From GWF2-50-93 sp041666985 (lineage in GTDB: Bacteria; Verrucomicrobiota; Lentisphaeria; Victivallales; GWF2-50-93), in the NCBI GenBank assembly GCA_041666985.1, contig JBAYFV010000221.1, forward strand, positions 1 through 6,200: 6,200 nt of DNA. Direction: 5' to 3'. Each line of letters opens with the position of its first letter. The stretch's first letter is position 1. The position numbers and the translations under genes were made by a program. Under the pieces are notes generated by a model that did no database searches, was not told where the DNA came from, and saw only the letters and a program-made list of their open reading frames with translations. This document shows positions 5,933 through 6,200 of the stretch, in pieces.

Positions 5933-6059
5933 TCGCACTCCCAAAAGGTCAAAATTACAGCATGAATCATAATGGTTATCGTAAAAATAAGCAAGGAGCT
6001 TGTGGGAGTATTTATCTAAGTAAAATAGGATTGTAAGGTGTTGATATTACGATATTATG
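5933..6059. other. Spacer between recombinase 1 and the transposase remnant; candidate attachment-site region
   Basis: This AT-rich spacer holds the promoter and ribosome binding site of recombinase 1, and a tandem pair GATATTAC/GATATTAT at 6043-6058. Large serine recombinases usually sit close to their own attachment site, so the junction may be here or just beyond, where the transposase frame breaks. No core sequence can be named from one end alone. Confidence 0.35.
5966..5994 (-). promoter_or_regulatory. Candidate sigma-70-type promoter of the recombinase operon
   Basis: The minus strand reads TTGCTT (5994-5989), a 17-bp spacer, then TATGAT (5971-5966). The -10 box matches the consensus at 5 of 6 bases; the -35 box matches less well but the spacing is ideal. 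It sits about 27 nt plus one hexamer before ATG 5932, in the right place for the recombinase pair. Confidence 0.5.
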
Positions 6060-6096
6060 TTACAAAAGACGGAACGTTTTTAGGCGGGTTACAAAA
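6059..6096. repeat. 9-bp direct repeat GTTACAAAA at the transposase break
   Basis: GTTACAAAA occurs at 6059-6067 and again at 6088-6096. The second copy lies in the conserved transposase codons for F-V-T, and the first covers the premature stop. The repeat brackets the point where transposase similarity ends and might reflect the recombination event; chance cannot be excluded for so short a word. Confidence 0.35.
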
Positions 6097-6200
6097 AATA
6101 TGCCTTTTTGCTGGTAGTGATACAGAAGAGAGTAATCGAGGTAGGCGCGGTCAAGAACGATGATGCTGCCGGCTGACACAGGCAGATTCCATGCAGCGGC
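6060..6200 (-). pseudogene. IS4-type transposase fragment, truncated at its C-terminal side (46 codons in window)
   Basis: The frame is open from the right edge and ends at TAA 6062-6060. The visible residues include SIIVLDRAYLDYSLL and then GIFFVTRLK. These match the DDE-domain segment of IS4-family transposases around the second catalytic Asp (D-x-A/G-Y pattern, here DRAYLD), followed by the conserved FVTRLK strand. In intact relatives the protein continues well past this point to the Y-x2-R-x3-E-x6-K signature carrying the catalytic Glu. Here similarity stops after the Lys codon at 6080-6078, and five unrelated codons lead to the stop. The remnant therefore cannot encode an active enzyme. 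It ends 128 bp before recombinase 1, so the element may have inserted into this gene, or the IS copy may simply have decayed. The missing part does not occur in the window. Confidence 0.75.

Noticed and set aside
5933..5944. TTG start of recombinase 1 at 5944
   Set aside because: TTG is a weak start, and the GGGAG that serves ATG 5932 lies inside this four-codon extension.

Overview
The window looks like part of a bacterial mobile or integrated element. Every convincing gene lies on the minus strand, so transcription runs from high to low coordinates. No rRNA, tRNA or host housekeeping gene is visible, so taxonomy is a guess. The B-family polymerase and the cysteine-poor recombinase resemble, from memory, sequences from Planctomycetes-Verrucomicrobia-Lentisphaerae type bacteria. 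That is an impression, not a search result.

Layout in transcription order: (1) At the right edge (6200-6060) lies the C-terminally cut remnant of an IS4-type transposase. (2) A 128-bp spacer follows, with a candidate promoter. (3) Two complete large serine recombinases, 526 and 505 aa, overlap by 11 bp (5932-4352 and 4362-2845). They are clearly co-transcribed and probably translationally coupled. (4) About 1 kb without a credible gene (1822-2844) is AT-rich and dense in short repeats and hairpins. These include seven CACCCC/GGGGTG hexamers within 490 bp, two of whose pairs form hairpins. (5) A tight three-gene operon reads off the left edge: a 62-aa charged protein with an excellent ribosome binding site, an 89-aa SpoVG-family protein, and the first 450 residues of a family B DNA polymerase.

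The polymerase keeps the motif A aspartate, but the expected acidic residues of all three 3'-5' exonuclease motifs appear to be replaced. It may therefore be a non-proofreading polymerase.

A working model, which is inference: the recombinase pair integrates and excises the element, the repeat-rich gap is its control region or replication origin, and the SpoVG-like/PolB operon is its replication or regulatory module. The recombinases sit next to a transposase cut off in mid-domain, so the right boundary of the element may lie at about 6060-6080, inside a former IS4 copy.
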